This document shows positions 5,478-12,468 of a stretch of DNA of 14,260 nucleotides, piece after piece; the stretch's first letter is position 1, and each line of letters starts with the position of its first letter. Position numbers and translations under genes: made by a program. The notes under the pieces were generated by a model. That model was not told the DNA's origin. It was given only the letters and a program-made list of their open reading frames with translations, and did not search any database. The stretch comes from JANRKN01 sp033763435 (GTDB lineage Bacteria > Planctomycetota > Phycisphaerae > Phycisphaerales > UBA1924), in assembly GCA_033763435.1 (NCBI GenBank), contig JANRKN010000042.1, positions 1-14,260 of the forward strand, read 5' to 3'.

Positions 5478-8138
5478 ATGTGGACGATGGCCCGCGTGGG
5501 CCGAGGTGGTTGCACGGAGTTGTCCGGAGCGCCCGTCCGGTTGGAGCCCCGAGCGTTGGCCGACAGCGCGAACAAGCCCCCCGCAACGACCCAAGGCCCC
5601 TCGTCGGCCAAGGGCGCCGCGAAGCCCGCGGGCCATGCTGCGGGCAAGCTTCCCGCGCGTCAGCGTCTGGGCGAGCTGTGGCAGTTGCCCGCGCTGGTGC
5701 TGGCGGGCGGGCTCTTGGTCGCGGGCGCGGTCTACGCGATGGGCAAGCGCCCGAAGACCGACTTTGACCCGTTCCTCGCCCAGGCCGAGCAGCAGATCTC
5801 TGAGAGCCAGGCGCCCGAGGCGCTGGCGCTGCTGAACGAGAAGGTGCTGCCGTTCCTGGGCCGGCCCGCGCTGAGCGCCGAGCAGGGCGCGCGCCTGCAG
5901 CAGCTCGTCGCGCGCGCGATCTACGTGGGGCAGAAGGCCAAGGACATCAGCCTCGAGGTCAACAACAAGAACATCCTCGACACCTACGCCGACGCGGAGA
6001 AGCGCGGCGCCAAGCTCACGCCCAGCGATCAGTTCTTCCTGGGCCTGACGCACGTGGCGATGGGCAACCTCGACGAGGCGATGACCCGCGCGGGCAAGCT
6101 CCCCGCCGAGAGCCGCGAGCAGCGGACGCAGATCCTCCAGGCGATCATCGAGAAGTCGATGGCGGCCAAGGAAGGCGGCACCGCGGGCGACGATCGCGCG
6201 TTGCACCTGACGGCCGAGCTGCTCGCCGACCCCGAGCTGCCCGTGCACCTTCGCGCGTGGGCGACCGCGCGTCAGGCGGAGATCCGGCTCTCGCGCGGGT
6301 TTGCGGATGAGGCGATCACGCGTCTGCTGCAGGCCGTGCCGCGGCTCTCGAGCGCGGAGCCGCGGGCGCTGGGCGAGATTTATCTGCTGCTCGGGCGTGC
6401 GTACATGGAGACGCGCGCGGTGGCGCAGGCCGAGGCGCAGTTCAAGCGCGCGCGGGACCTGATCCCGGCCTCGGACGCGCTGTCGGGGATGGTGCTCCTG
6501 GCGCTGGCGGCGGTGGAGGAGAGCAAGGGCGACGCGCAGGCCGCACGCGACCTGTACGCCCAGGTGCTGCGCGACTACGGCGACACGCCCGCGTTCTTGC
6601 CCGCGAAGCTGGGCGAGGCCGAGGTGCTCGCGGTGCTGGGCGCGACGGAGACCTCGACGGGCGAGGGCTCGCTGGTCGAGAGCTCGATCGAAGCGTTCCA
6701 GGTCGTGGTCGATCGGCTGGTCGAGGGTCAGGGGACGCGCGAGGTGACGGGCGAGCGTGTGGGCGCGAGCCTGATGGCGCGCTTCCGCGACCGGTTCGAG
6801 GCGAGCGATACCGCGCGGGCGCTGCGCTTTGCGCTGATGGCCGAGCTGCTGACGGGCCCGGAGAAGGCGCCCGCGGATGTGCTCTTGGCGATCGCGACCA
6901 GCCGCCGGAAGCTCGCGGATGAGACGATCGCGACCGCGCAGGCCGAGCAGAACGCTAAGCGCGTCGTGGAGCTTGACCCCGCGACGCAGGCGACCGCGCA
7001 GCAGCACCTGATCCCCGCGGGGCAGTACTTTGCCAAGTACGCGGAGAAGGTTCTGCTCTCGGATGCCGCGGCGTACGGGCGCGCGCTGTGGGACTCGGCC
7101 GACTGCTTCGACCGCGCGGGCGACCAGACCTCCGCGATCGAGGCGTTCCGGCGCTATATGAAGGAGTTCCCGCTCGACCCGCGCACGCCCGAGGCGGTCT
7201 TCCGCGTCGCGCAGGCCTCGCAGGCCCGCGGCGAGCTGCCCGAGGCGATCGCGCTCTACGAGGAACTCATCAAGAGCCGCGACGAACGGCGCAGCACGGG
7301 CGTGGGCCCCTACGCCGACTCGTCGTACGTGCCCCTGGCGCAGTGCTATCTCGCCGACGCGAACCCCGACAACGATCAGCGCGCCGAGGAACTGCTCGAC
7401 CTCGTCCTCTCGGGCACGATCGTGGGCCCGCAGAACCCCAACTACCGCGCGGCGCTGCTGGAGATGGGCGAGCTGTACTACCGCACCGGGCGCTACGAGC
7501 GCGCGATCGAGCGGCTTCAGTCGGCGCTGGAGATCTATCCAAGCGACCCGCGCGAGCCCTCGATGCGCTTCCGCCTGGGCGACTCGTTCCGCATGCGCGC
7601 CTCGGCGATCGACAAGCGCCTGACCGAGGCGATGCCGGACTCTGAGCGCCGAACGCTCGAGACCGATCGCGCCGCGGCCCTGCGCGAGGCGATGAAGCAC
7701 TTCGCGACCGCGCGCGAGGGCCTGGAAAAGAAGGACGCGCGCAGGCGTTCGGGCGTGGAGGAGCTGCAGCTCCGCAACGCGTACTTCTACGAGGCGGACG
7801 CGGCGTTTGACCTGGGCGAGTATGAGCTGGCGATCCGCAAGTACGACGCCGCGCGCGAGCGCGCGCCGCGGGACCCCGCGTCGCTGGTCGCGATGACGCA
7901 GATCGTCGCGTGTCATCTGAGGCTGGGCGACACCAAGCGCGCCGCGACGGCCAACGAGCGCGCCAAGCGCTTCTATCAGAGCCTCCCGGCCGAGGTATGG
8001 AACGATCCGAACCTGCCGATGTCGCGCAGGGCCTGGGAAACCTGGCTCGACGCGACGGCCGCGCTTACGGGGAGCCAGCCCGGGAGCCAGGCCGAAGGCG
8101 AGAACGCACGCGCCAGCGTGCAGGGGACCAGCGAGTAA
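5478..8138 (+). CDS. Large membrane-anchored TPR protein
   Basis: An 886-residue protein. The first 65 residues are low-complexity and basic (Ala/Pro/Lys-rich). One membrane helix follows at about residues 69-87 (LPALVLAGGLLVAGAVYAM), and the rest, about 800 residues, is outside the cytoplasm and almost wholly helical. TPR-type helix pairs are clearest at about 278-331 (LGEIYLLLGRAYMETRAVAQ), about 545-600 (SAIEAFRRYMKEFPLDP, then ALYEELIKS), about 655-690 (GELYYRTGRYERAIERLQSA) and about 770-830 (DLGEYELAIRKYDAARERAP). Such proteins act as scaffolds or assembly factors; the partner is unknown. The start is uncertain: ATG 5478 has no Shine-Dalgarno site, ATG 5487 and TTG 5556 are in frame, and all keep the membrane helix. 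It lies 67 bases before a FlgN-like gene and may share its transcript, so a link with flagella is possible but unproven. Confidence 0.85.
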   Translation: MWTMARVGRGGCTELSGAPVRLEPRALADSANKPPATTQGPSSAKGAAKPAGHAAGKLPARQRLGELWQLPALVLAGGLLVAGAVYAMGKRPKTDFDPFLAQAEQQISESQAPEALALLNEKVLPFLGRPALSAEQGARLQQLVARAIYVGQKAKDISLEVNNKNILDTYADAEKRGAKLTPSDQFFLGLTHVAMGNLDEAMTRAGKLPAESREQRTQILQAIIEKSMAAKEGGTAGDDRALHLTAELLADPELPVHLRAWATARQAEIRLSRGFADEAITRLLQAVPRLSSAEPRALGEIYLLLGRAYMETRAVAQAEAQFKRARDLIPASDALSGMVLLALAAVEESKGDAQAARDLYAQVLRDYGDTPAFLPAKLGEAEVLAVLGATETSTGEGSLVESSIEAFQVVVDRLVEGQGTREVTGERVGASLMARFRDRFEASDTARALRFALMAELLTGPEKAPADVLLAIATSRRKLADETIATAQAEQNAKRVVELDPATQATAQQHLIPAGQYFAKYAEKVLLSDAAAYGRALWDSADCFDRAGDQTSAIEAFRRYMKEFPLDPRTPEAVFRVAQASQARGELPEAIALYEELIKSRDERRSTGVGPYADSSYVPLAQCYLADANPDNDQRAEELLDLVLSGTIVGPQNPNYRAALLEMGELYYRTGRYERAIERLQSALEIYPSDPREPSMRFRLGDSFRMRASAIDKRLTEAMPDSERRTLETDRAAALREAMKHFATAREGLEKKDARRRSGVEELQLRNAYFYEADAAFDLGEYELAIRKYDAARERAPRDPASLVAMTQIVACHLRLGDTKRAATANERAKRFYQSLPAEVWNDPNLPMSRRAWETWLDATAALTGSQPGSQAEGENARASVQGTSE

Positions 8139-8205
8139 CCGAGCGAGCACGACGAGAACTCCGCGGGCCCCGGAGCGGGCCCCACGCAAGGTCAGGACGA
8201 CCGAC

Positions 8206-8703
8206 ATGCCCAACGCCTTTACGAATCCCCCGCCGCAGTCCTCCCACGCCGACCCGCACCGCGCGCTGCACGCCAAGCTCGTCGCGCTGCTCGATCAGCA
8301 GCGTGAGCTCTTCGGCACGCTCGACGGCCTGAGCCAGCGACAGGCGCAGATCATCGCCGACGACGACCCCGATCGGCTGCTCGAACTGCTGGCCGAGCGT
8401 CAGCAGATCATCGACGCGATCGGGCGCGTGAACGACGGCATCGCGCCTCTGAAAGACGCGTGGCGTCAGGCGGGCGTGGCGGTTGCGCCCGCGCTGCGCG
8501 ACGACGTGGCCTCGAGGATCGGGCTCGTGAGCGCGCTGGCGGAGACGATCGCCCGGCGCGACGCGAGCGATCAGGAATCGCTCCGCCGTCGGCGCGACGC
8601 GGTCTCGGGCGAGCTGACGAAGATGGTCCAGCAGCGTCACGCGGCGGGGGCGTACTCCTCGCCCGCGCCCAGCGGCCCGCGCATCCAGGATTTCAAGGGC
8701 TGA
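8206..8703 (+). CDS. flgN: FlgN-like flagellar export chaperone
   Basis: A 165-residue, mostly helical cytoplasmic protein. Residues about 20-75 form a long helix with heptad-like spacing (LLDQQRELFGTLDGLSQRQ, then LLELLAERQQIIDAI), and a second long helix lies at about 95-145. It ends with the AYSSP...IQDFKG pattern that resembles the Tyr...Phe-Asp-x-(Lys/Gly) tail of many FlgN proteins. FlgN binds the hook-filament junction proteins FlgK and FlgL and delivers them to the type III export gate. Length fits the family (about 140-165). Identity is from helix pattern, tail and context, because FlgN proteins share little sequence; a generic coiled-coil protein remains possible. AGGA at 8194-8197 is an acceptable ribosome site eight bases before the ATG. 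The kinase gene begins 17 bases after its stop. Confidence 0.7.
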   Translation: MPNAFTNPPPQSSHADPHRALHAKLVALLDQQRELFGTLDGLSQRQAQIIADDDPDRLLELLAERQQIIDAIGRVNDGIAPLKDAWRQAGVAVAPALRDDVASRIGLVSALAETIARRDASDQESLRRRRDAVSGELTKMVQQRHAAGAYSSPAPSGPRIQDFKG

Positions 8704-8719
8704 GCGAACGAGGCCGACC

Positions 8720-9769
8720 ATGACCACGCCCGCCGACAACGCCGCGGTCCCTTCGCTGACGCCCCGCGACCTCGCGGAGCTGATCGAGAGCTTCAACGAG
8801 GTGACCGCGCGCTTGCAGTCCTCGCACGAGGTGCTGACGGCCGAGGTCGCGCGCCTGAACGCGCAGCTCCGCGACGCCAACGCGCAGATCGAGCGTTCGC
8901 AGCGCCTGGCCGAGCTGGGCGGCATGGCCGCGGGCATCGCCCACGAGGTGCGCAACCCGCTGGGCGGGATCACGCTGTACGCGCAGATGCTCCGCGACGA
9001 CCTCGCCGACCGGCCCGCGCAGCAGCGCATCGCCGAGAAGATCATCTCCGCCTCGCGCTCGCTCGCGCAGGTCGTCAGCGACGTGCTGACGTTCGCCAAG
9101 GAGTTCCGCGTGCGGACGGGCCCGGTCTGCGCGCGCGAACTCTCCGAGCGCGCGCTCGAGGCCTGCTGCCACGACGGCGTCCCCCGCTGGCGCGAAGTCG
9201 AAATCCGGCTCCCCGAGGCACCCGTGGAGTTCACGGCGGACGAAGGGCTCATCACGCAGGCGATCACGAACATCGTGCGCAACGCGCTCCAGGCGATGGG
9301 CGATCTGCCCGGCCCGCACCGCCTGCGGATCGACGCCTGCCGGACCGGGCTGCCCGAGGCCTCGGGCAAGGTGCGCCCCGCGGTGGTGATCGCCGTGACC
9401 GACTCTGGGCCGGGCATCGACGCGGAGGTCGCCCGGCGGATGTTCAACCCGTTCTTCACCACGCGCGCCTCGGGCACGGGCCTGGGCCTGGCGATCGTGC
9501 ATCGCATCATGGACGCCCACGGCGGGTTTGTCGCGGTCCGCAACAACCGCGACCTGGCCGAGCAGGGCGCCCCCGAGATCGAACGCCGGGGCGCGCGCGT
9601 TGAGCTTGCGTTCCCCGAGGTCGTTCCCGCGGCGGCCGGGTTGGCGGGTGGGGTGGGGCGAGGCGGCACCCCCGAGCCCGAACTCGCCCACGATCCGGCG
9701 GTCCCCGGGACCGTCATCGTCCGGCGCTCGGCGCAAGAAGTGCCCCCGGGAGCGTTCAACAGCCGATAG
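8720..9769 (+). CDS. Soluble sensor histidine kinase, FlrB/FleS (NtrB-like) type
   Basis: A 349-residue cytoplasmic kinase with no membrane segment. Residues about 10-62 form a coiled coil (VLTAEVARLNAQLRDANAQI) where a PAS domain would often be. The HisKA H-box follows with the phospho-accepting histidine at 75 (GIAHEVRNPLGG). The ATPase part shows the N-box asparagine at 188 (NIVRNALQAM), the G1 box at 228 (DSGPGID), the F-box FNPFF and the G2 box GTGLGLAI at about 255. A Gly/Pro-rich tail of about 50 residues follows and lacks family features. The kinase should autophosphorylate and pass phosphate to the response regulator encoded 42 bases downstream. Gene order (FlgN-like, kinase, sigma-54 regulator, rod genes) matches flagellar-hierarchy kinases such as FlrB, FleS and FlgS. 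The absence of transmembrane and PAS parts suggests an internal signal, possibly an assembly state. Confidence 0.9.
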   Translation: MTTPADNAAVPSLTPRDLAELIESFNEVTARLQSSHEVLTAEVARLNAQLRDANAQIERSQRLAELGGMAAGIAHEVRNPLGGITLYAQMLRDDLADRPAQQRIAEKIISASRSLAQVVSDVLTFAKEFRVRTGPVCARELSERALEACCHDGVPRWREVEIRLPEAPVEFTADEGLITQAITNIVRNALQAMGDLPGPHRLRIDACRTGLPEASGKVRPAVVIAVTDSGPGIDAEVARRMFNPFFTTRASGTGLGLAIVHRIMDAHGGFVAVRNNRDLAEQGAPEIERRGARVELAFPEVVPAAAGLAGGVGRGGTPEPELAHDPAVPGTVIVRRSAQEVPPGAFNSR

Positions 9770-9811
9770 AAGGTTCCGCGGGCGCGGAGCGTCCGCAGGC
9801 GGAGGTTCAGG

Positions 9812-11341
9812 ATGAACACGGTGCTCGTGGTCGACGACAAGGACATGATGCGCGACAGCGTGACGGCGACGCTGCAGCGCGCGGGCTTCGAGGTCGCCAG
9901 CGCCTCCGACGGCCAGCAGGCCCTCGAGAAGATCGCCGCCAAGCGCCCAGACGTCGTCGTCACCGACCTGCGCATGCCCGGGCTCAGCGGCATCGAGCTC
10001 GTCGACCGCATCCGCCGGATCGACGACGGCCTGCCCGTGCTGCTCATGACGGCGTTCGGCACGATCGAGACGGCCGTGAAGGCCATGAAGGCCGGCGCGT
10101 TTGACTATCTCACCAAGCCCTTCGAGGGCGACGAGCTCGTGATCAGCGTCAAGCGCGCGGTCGAGCACGGGCGCCTCGTGCGCGAGAACGACATCTTCCG
10201 CCGGGCGATGAACGGCTCCGCGCCGACGCACGCCTCGGACGCCCCCGCCTGCGGGCCCCGGGGCCTCGATCGCATCGTCGGGCGCTCGCCCGCGATGAGC
10301 GCGCTCAAGGACCAGCTCCGCGCGATCTCGCAGTCCAGCGGCACCGTGCTCATCACGGGCGAAAGCGGCGCGGGCAAGGAAGTCATCGCCCGCGCGATCC
10401 ACGACCTGAGCACCCGCAAGGACGCCCCGTTCCTCGCGGTCAACTGCGCGGCCCTCAGCGAATCGCTCCTGGAAAGCGAGCTCTTCGGGCACGAGCGCGG
10501 CTCGTTCACCGGCGCCGACAAGCTCCGCAAGGGGCGCTTTGAACTTGCCGACGGCGGCACGCTCCTGCTCGATGAAGTCTCCGAGGTCAGCCCCAAGATC
10601 CAGGCCAAGCTCCTCCGCGTGCTGCAGGAGCGCGCGTTCGAGCGCGTCGGCTCCAGCCTCACGATCGGCGTCGACGTGCGCGTGATCGCGACGAGCAACC
10701 GCGACCTGCCCGCCTCGGCCGCCAAGGGCGAGTTCCGTCAGGACCTGTATTTCCGCCTGAACGTGCTCCCGGTCGCGGTGCCCCCGCTGCGCGAGCGCGC
10801 GGGCGACGTGTCGGACCTGGTGAGCCACTTCGTGCAGCAGATCGTCCGGCGCGAGGGCCGCTCGCCCGTGTCGATCGAGCCCGAGGCGATGGCGCTGCTG
10901 ACGCAGTACGCCTGGCCCGGCAACGTGCGCGAGCTTCAGAACATCTGCGAGCGCGCGGTGGTGCTGGGCGGCTCGGGCGCGAACCCGGTGATCACGCGCC
11001 GGCTGATCGAGCCTTGGCTGACGACCCCCGCGCCCCTGCAGGCGCAGCCGCTGCATTCGAGCGCGTCGCACGTCAGCCCGGGCCGCGCGCTGCCCCAGAG
11101 CACGGTGGAGCCCAAGCCCGTCGCGGCGTCGAGCCTTGCGGCGCAGTCGATGCCGCTCAACGGCGGCCTGCCCGGCGACCGCACGCTCGAAGAGATCGAG
11201 CGCGAGACGATCGTCCAGACGCTCCTGCGGTTCCATGGCCATCGCCAGAAGACCGCCCAGGCGCTGGGCATCGGCGTCCGCACGCTGGGCCTCAAGCTCA
11301 AGCGCTGGAAGGAACTGCGGATCGTCGCCGAGACGCTCTGA
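9812..11341 (+). CDS. Sigma-54-dependent response regulator, NtrC family (FlrC/FleR-like)
   Basis: A 509-residue, three-domain activator. The receiver (1-120) has the acidic pair D8/D9, phospho-acceptor D52 (TDLRMPG), T80 and K102 (LTKPF). The AAA+ domain (about 155-395) has Walker A GESGAGKE at 183-190, the sigma-54-contact loop at 230-235 and Walker B LLLDE with D254/E255. It also has the arginine-rich FRQDLYFRLNVLPV segment and the WPGNVREL motif. The loop reads GSFTGA instead of the usual GAFTGA. A Pro/Ala/Ser-rich linker of about 55 residues joins it to a Fis-type helix-turn-helix at the C-terminus (ETIVQTLLRFHGHRQKTAQA, then LGIGVRTLGLKLKRW). GGAGG at 9801-9805, six bases before the ATG, fixes the start. 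It is expected to activate sigma-54 promoters of flagellar genes once phosphorylated by the adjacent kinase; the promoter 28 bases beyond its stop is the obvious target. Confidence 0.95.
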   Translation: MNTVLVVDDKDMMRDSVTATLQRAGFEVASASDGQQALEKIAAKRPDVVVTDLRMPGLSGIELVDRIRRIDDGLPVLLMTAFGTIETAVKAMKAGAFDYLTKPFEGDELVISVKRAVEHGRLVRENDIFRRAMNGSAPTHASDAPACGPRGLDRIVGRSPAMSALKDQLRAISQSSGTVLITGESGAGKEVIARAIHDLSTRKDAPFLAVNCAALSESLLESELFGHERGSFTGADKLRKGRFELADGGTLLLDEVSEVSPKIQAKLLRVLQERAFERVGSSLTIGVDVRVIATSNRDLPASAAKGEFRQDLYFRLNVLPVAVPPLRERAGDVSDLVSHFVQQIVRREGRSPVSIEPEAMALLTQYAWPGNVRELQNICERAVVLGGSGANPVITRRLIEPWLTTPAPLQAQPLHSSASHVSPGRALPQSTVEPKPVAASSLAAQSMPLNGGLPGDRTLEEIERETIVQTLLRFHGHRQKTAQALGIGVRTLGLKLKRWKELRIVAETL

Positions 11342-11368
11342 GCCGGTTCCGGTCCTCCGCCCGGGCGC

Positions 11369-11384
11369 TGGCCCGGCCTTTGCG
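11369..11384 (+). promoter_or_regulatory. Sigma-54 (-24/-12) promoter for flgB
   Basis: TGGCCCGGCCTTTGCG matches the consensus TGGCACG-N4-TTGCW except for A-to-C at the fifth base and G at the last. The invariant GG (11370-11371) and GC (11382-11383) are exactly ten bases apart. The start of transcription would be near 11395, six bases before the flgB ATG at 11401, so the leader would be almost absent, in line with the lack of a Shine-Dalgarno site. The site lies in the short gap behind the gene for a sigma-54 activator, which strengthens the call. Confidence 0.75.
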
Positions 11385-11400
11385 GTTCAACCTTTGCCCG

Positions 11401-11865
11401 ATGATCCCCGACCTCTTCAACTCCGGCGGCATGCCGGCCCTGGAACTGGGCCTGCGGTTCGCGGCCGAGCGGCAGAAGCTGCTCGCCAGCAACATCGCCA
11501 ACCTCAACACGCCCAACTACCGCCCGCTCGACGTCTCGACCCGCGACTTCCAGGCGGCGCTCGCCCGCGCCATCGACGACCGCCGGGCCGCCGGGCCCGC
11601 CGGGCAGGCCGGGTCGGCGCGGGGGCCGTCGGCCGCGGAGCCTTTCTTTAAGGACACGAACGAGGTCCGCGTGGGCCCCGACGGGCGGCTGGAGCTCTCG
11701 CCCCGCACAGCCTCGGGCAACATCCTTTTCCACGACCGCAACAACCGCGACCTCGAGCGCAACATGCAGGCCCTGGCCGAGAACTCGGCCTATTTCCGCA
11801 CCTCCGCCGAACTGCTTCGCTCACGGTTTGAAATCCTCCGCACCGCGATCAGCCAGCGTGTCTGA
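11401..11865 (+). CDS. flgB: Flagellar proximal rod protein FlgB
   Basis: A 154-residue rod subunit. FlgB is exported through the type III apparatus and forms the most proximal part of the rod on the MS ring, next to FliE. The N-terminal helix with LRFAAERQKLLASNIANLNT (about 18-37) followed by PNYRP is the classic flagellar rod/hook signature (SxNIANxxTPxY). The C-terminal helix about 115-154 (NNRDLERNMQALAENSAYF, then SRFEILRTAISQRV) matches the FlgB end. It is slightly longer than most FlgB (about 130-140) because of a Gly/Ala/Pro insertion at about 60-80. ATG 11401 is chosen because it gives the normal FlgB N-terminus and follows the sigma-54 promoter. The same frame is open further upstream, but that part lies inside the regulator gene. 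flgC follows after 33 bases. Confidence 0.95.
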   Translation: MIPDLFNSGGMPALELGLRFAAERQKLLASNIANLNTPNYRPLDVSTRDFQAALARAIDDRRAAGPAGQAGSARGPSAAEPFFKDTNEVRVGPDGRLELSPRTASGNILFHDRNNRDLERNMQALAENSAYFRTSAELLRSRFEILRTAISQRV

Positions 11866-11898
11866 TCCGCTCCGCGCTGACGCCCGGAACCTCTCCCC

Positions 11899-12327
11899 AT
11901 GTACGGTCTTCTCGACATCTCGACCAGCGGCATGATCGCCCAGCGCACGCGCCTGGCCGTGTCCGCCGCGAACCTCGCCAACCGGAACACCGTGTTCGAC
12001 GCGCAGGGCAACTTCAGCCCGTACCGCGCCCGGCGGGTGGTCTTCGCGCCCGGCGATCCCTCGGCGCAGAACCCCGCGGCGCGGACCATGGGCGTGCACG
12101 TCGCGCAGATTTCTCTCGATCAGTCCGACTTCAACTACCGCTACGACCCGGGCAACCCCAACGCGATCCAGACCGGGCCCAGGCAGGGCTATGTGCCCGA
12201 GCCGAACGTGAACCCCGTCGTCGAGCAGATGAACGCGATGGAGGCCGGGCGGGCCTACGAGGCCAACGTCGCGGCGGCCGAGGCGACAAAGGCAATGGTG
12301 GCACAGGCTTTGCGGTTGCTGGCCTGA
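11899..12327 (+). CDS. flgC: Flagellar proximal rod protein FlgC
   Basis: A 142-residue rod protein, normal length for FlgC. It begins MYGLLDISTSGMIAQRTRL and continues with the rod/hook signature SAANLANRNT at about 22-31. The middle holds the FlgC-specific exposed loop with YRARRVVFAPG, and GYVPEPNVNPVVEQMNAM (about 97-114) matches the highly conserved FlgC motif GYV..PNVN...EM..M. The C-terminal helix (EANVAAAEATKAMVAQALRL) closes the coiled coil with the N-terminal helix. It assembles with FlgB, FlgF and FlgG in the rod. It is presumably transcribed from the sigma-54 promoter ahead of flgB. The ATG has no strong ribosome site, so coupling to flgB translation is likely. Confidence 0.95.
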   Translation: MYGLLDISTSGMIAQRTRLAVSAANLANRNTVFDAQGNFSPYRARRVVFAPGDPSAQNPAARTMGVHVAQISLDQSDFNYRYDPGNPNAIQTGPRQGYVPEPNVNPVVEQMNAMEAGRAYEANVAAAEATKAMVAQALRLLA

Positions 12328-12380
12328 GTCCCAGCAGCGCGGGCACGGAGGCCTGCGTGGGACAGCGGACATCCAGGAGC

Positions 12381-12406
12381 CAAGGCCGGGACGGACCCCG
12401 GCCTTG
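12381..12406 (+). terminator. Strong hairpin between flgC and fliE
   Basis: CAAGGCCGGG (12381-12390) and CCCGGCCTTG (12397-12406) pair perfectly over ten bases around the six-base loop ACGGAC. It begins 54 bases after the flgC stop. No T-run follows, so it is either a terminator of the T-less GC-rich kind, an attenuator, or a 3'-end stabiliser for flgBC mRNA. It is the strongest inverted repeat I found in the window. Confidence 0.55.
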
Positions 12407-12424
12407 CCGCTCACCTCTGAGTAC

Positions 12425-12454
12425 TTGACAACTCGGCCCCCGCGGGCCGATGAT
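12425..12454 (+). promoter_or_regulatory. Sigma-70-like promoter for fliE
   Basis: TTGACA at 12425-12430 is a perfect -35 box. GATGAT at 12449-12454, 18 bases on, matches four of six -10 positions. Between them lies an inverted repeat, CGGCCC (12434-12439) and GGGCCG (12444-12449) around CCGC, which could be an operator. Transcription would start near 12461, eight bases before the ATG at 12469. Confidence 0.45.
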
Positions 12455-12468
12455 GGATGTTGGCGCGT

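Noticed and set aside
8162..8184. GGGCCC repeat pair ahead of flgN as a terminator
   Set aside because: Only six bases pair, there is no T-run, and GGGCCC is common by chance at this base composition.
3642..8276. A 1,544-codon open frame on the - strand, with other long - strand frames at 84-1982, 3539-5647, 8065-10086 and 8693-11242
   Set aside because: They lie opposite well-supported + strand genes, their products are Arg/His/Leu/Ala-rich without domain motifs, and such stop-free frames are expected when third codon positions are nearly all G or C.
11014..11400. Upstream extension of the flgB frame into the regulator gene
   Set aside because: The extension is an out-of-frame reading of the regulator's C-terminal part, whose HTH domain is clear. 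ATG 11401 gives the normal FlgB N-terminus and follows the sigma-54 promoter.
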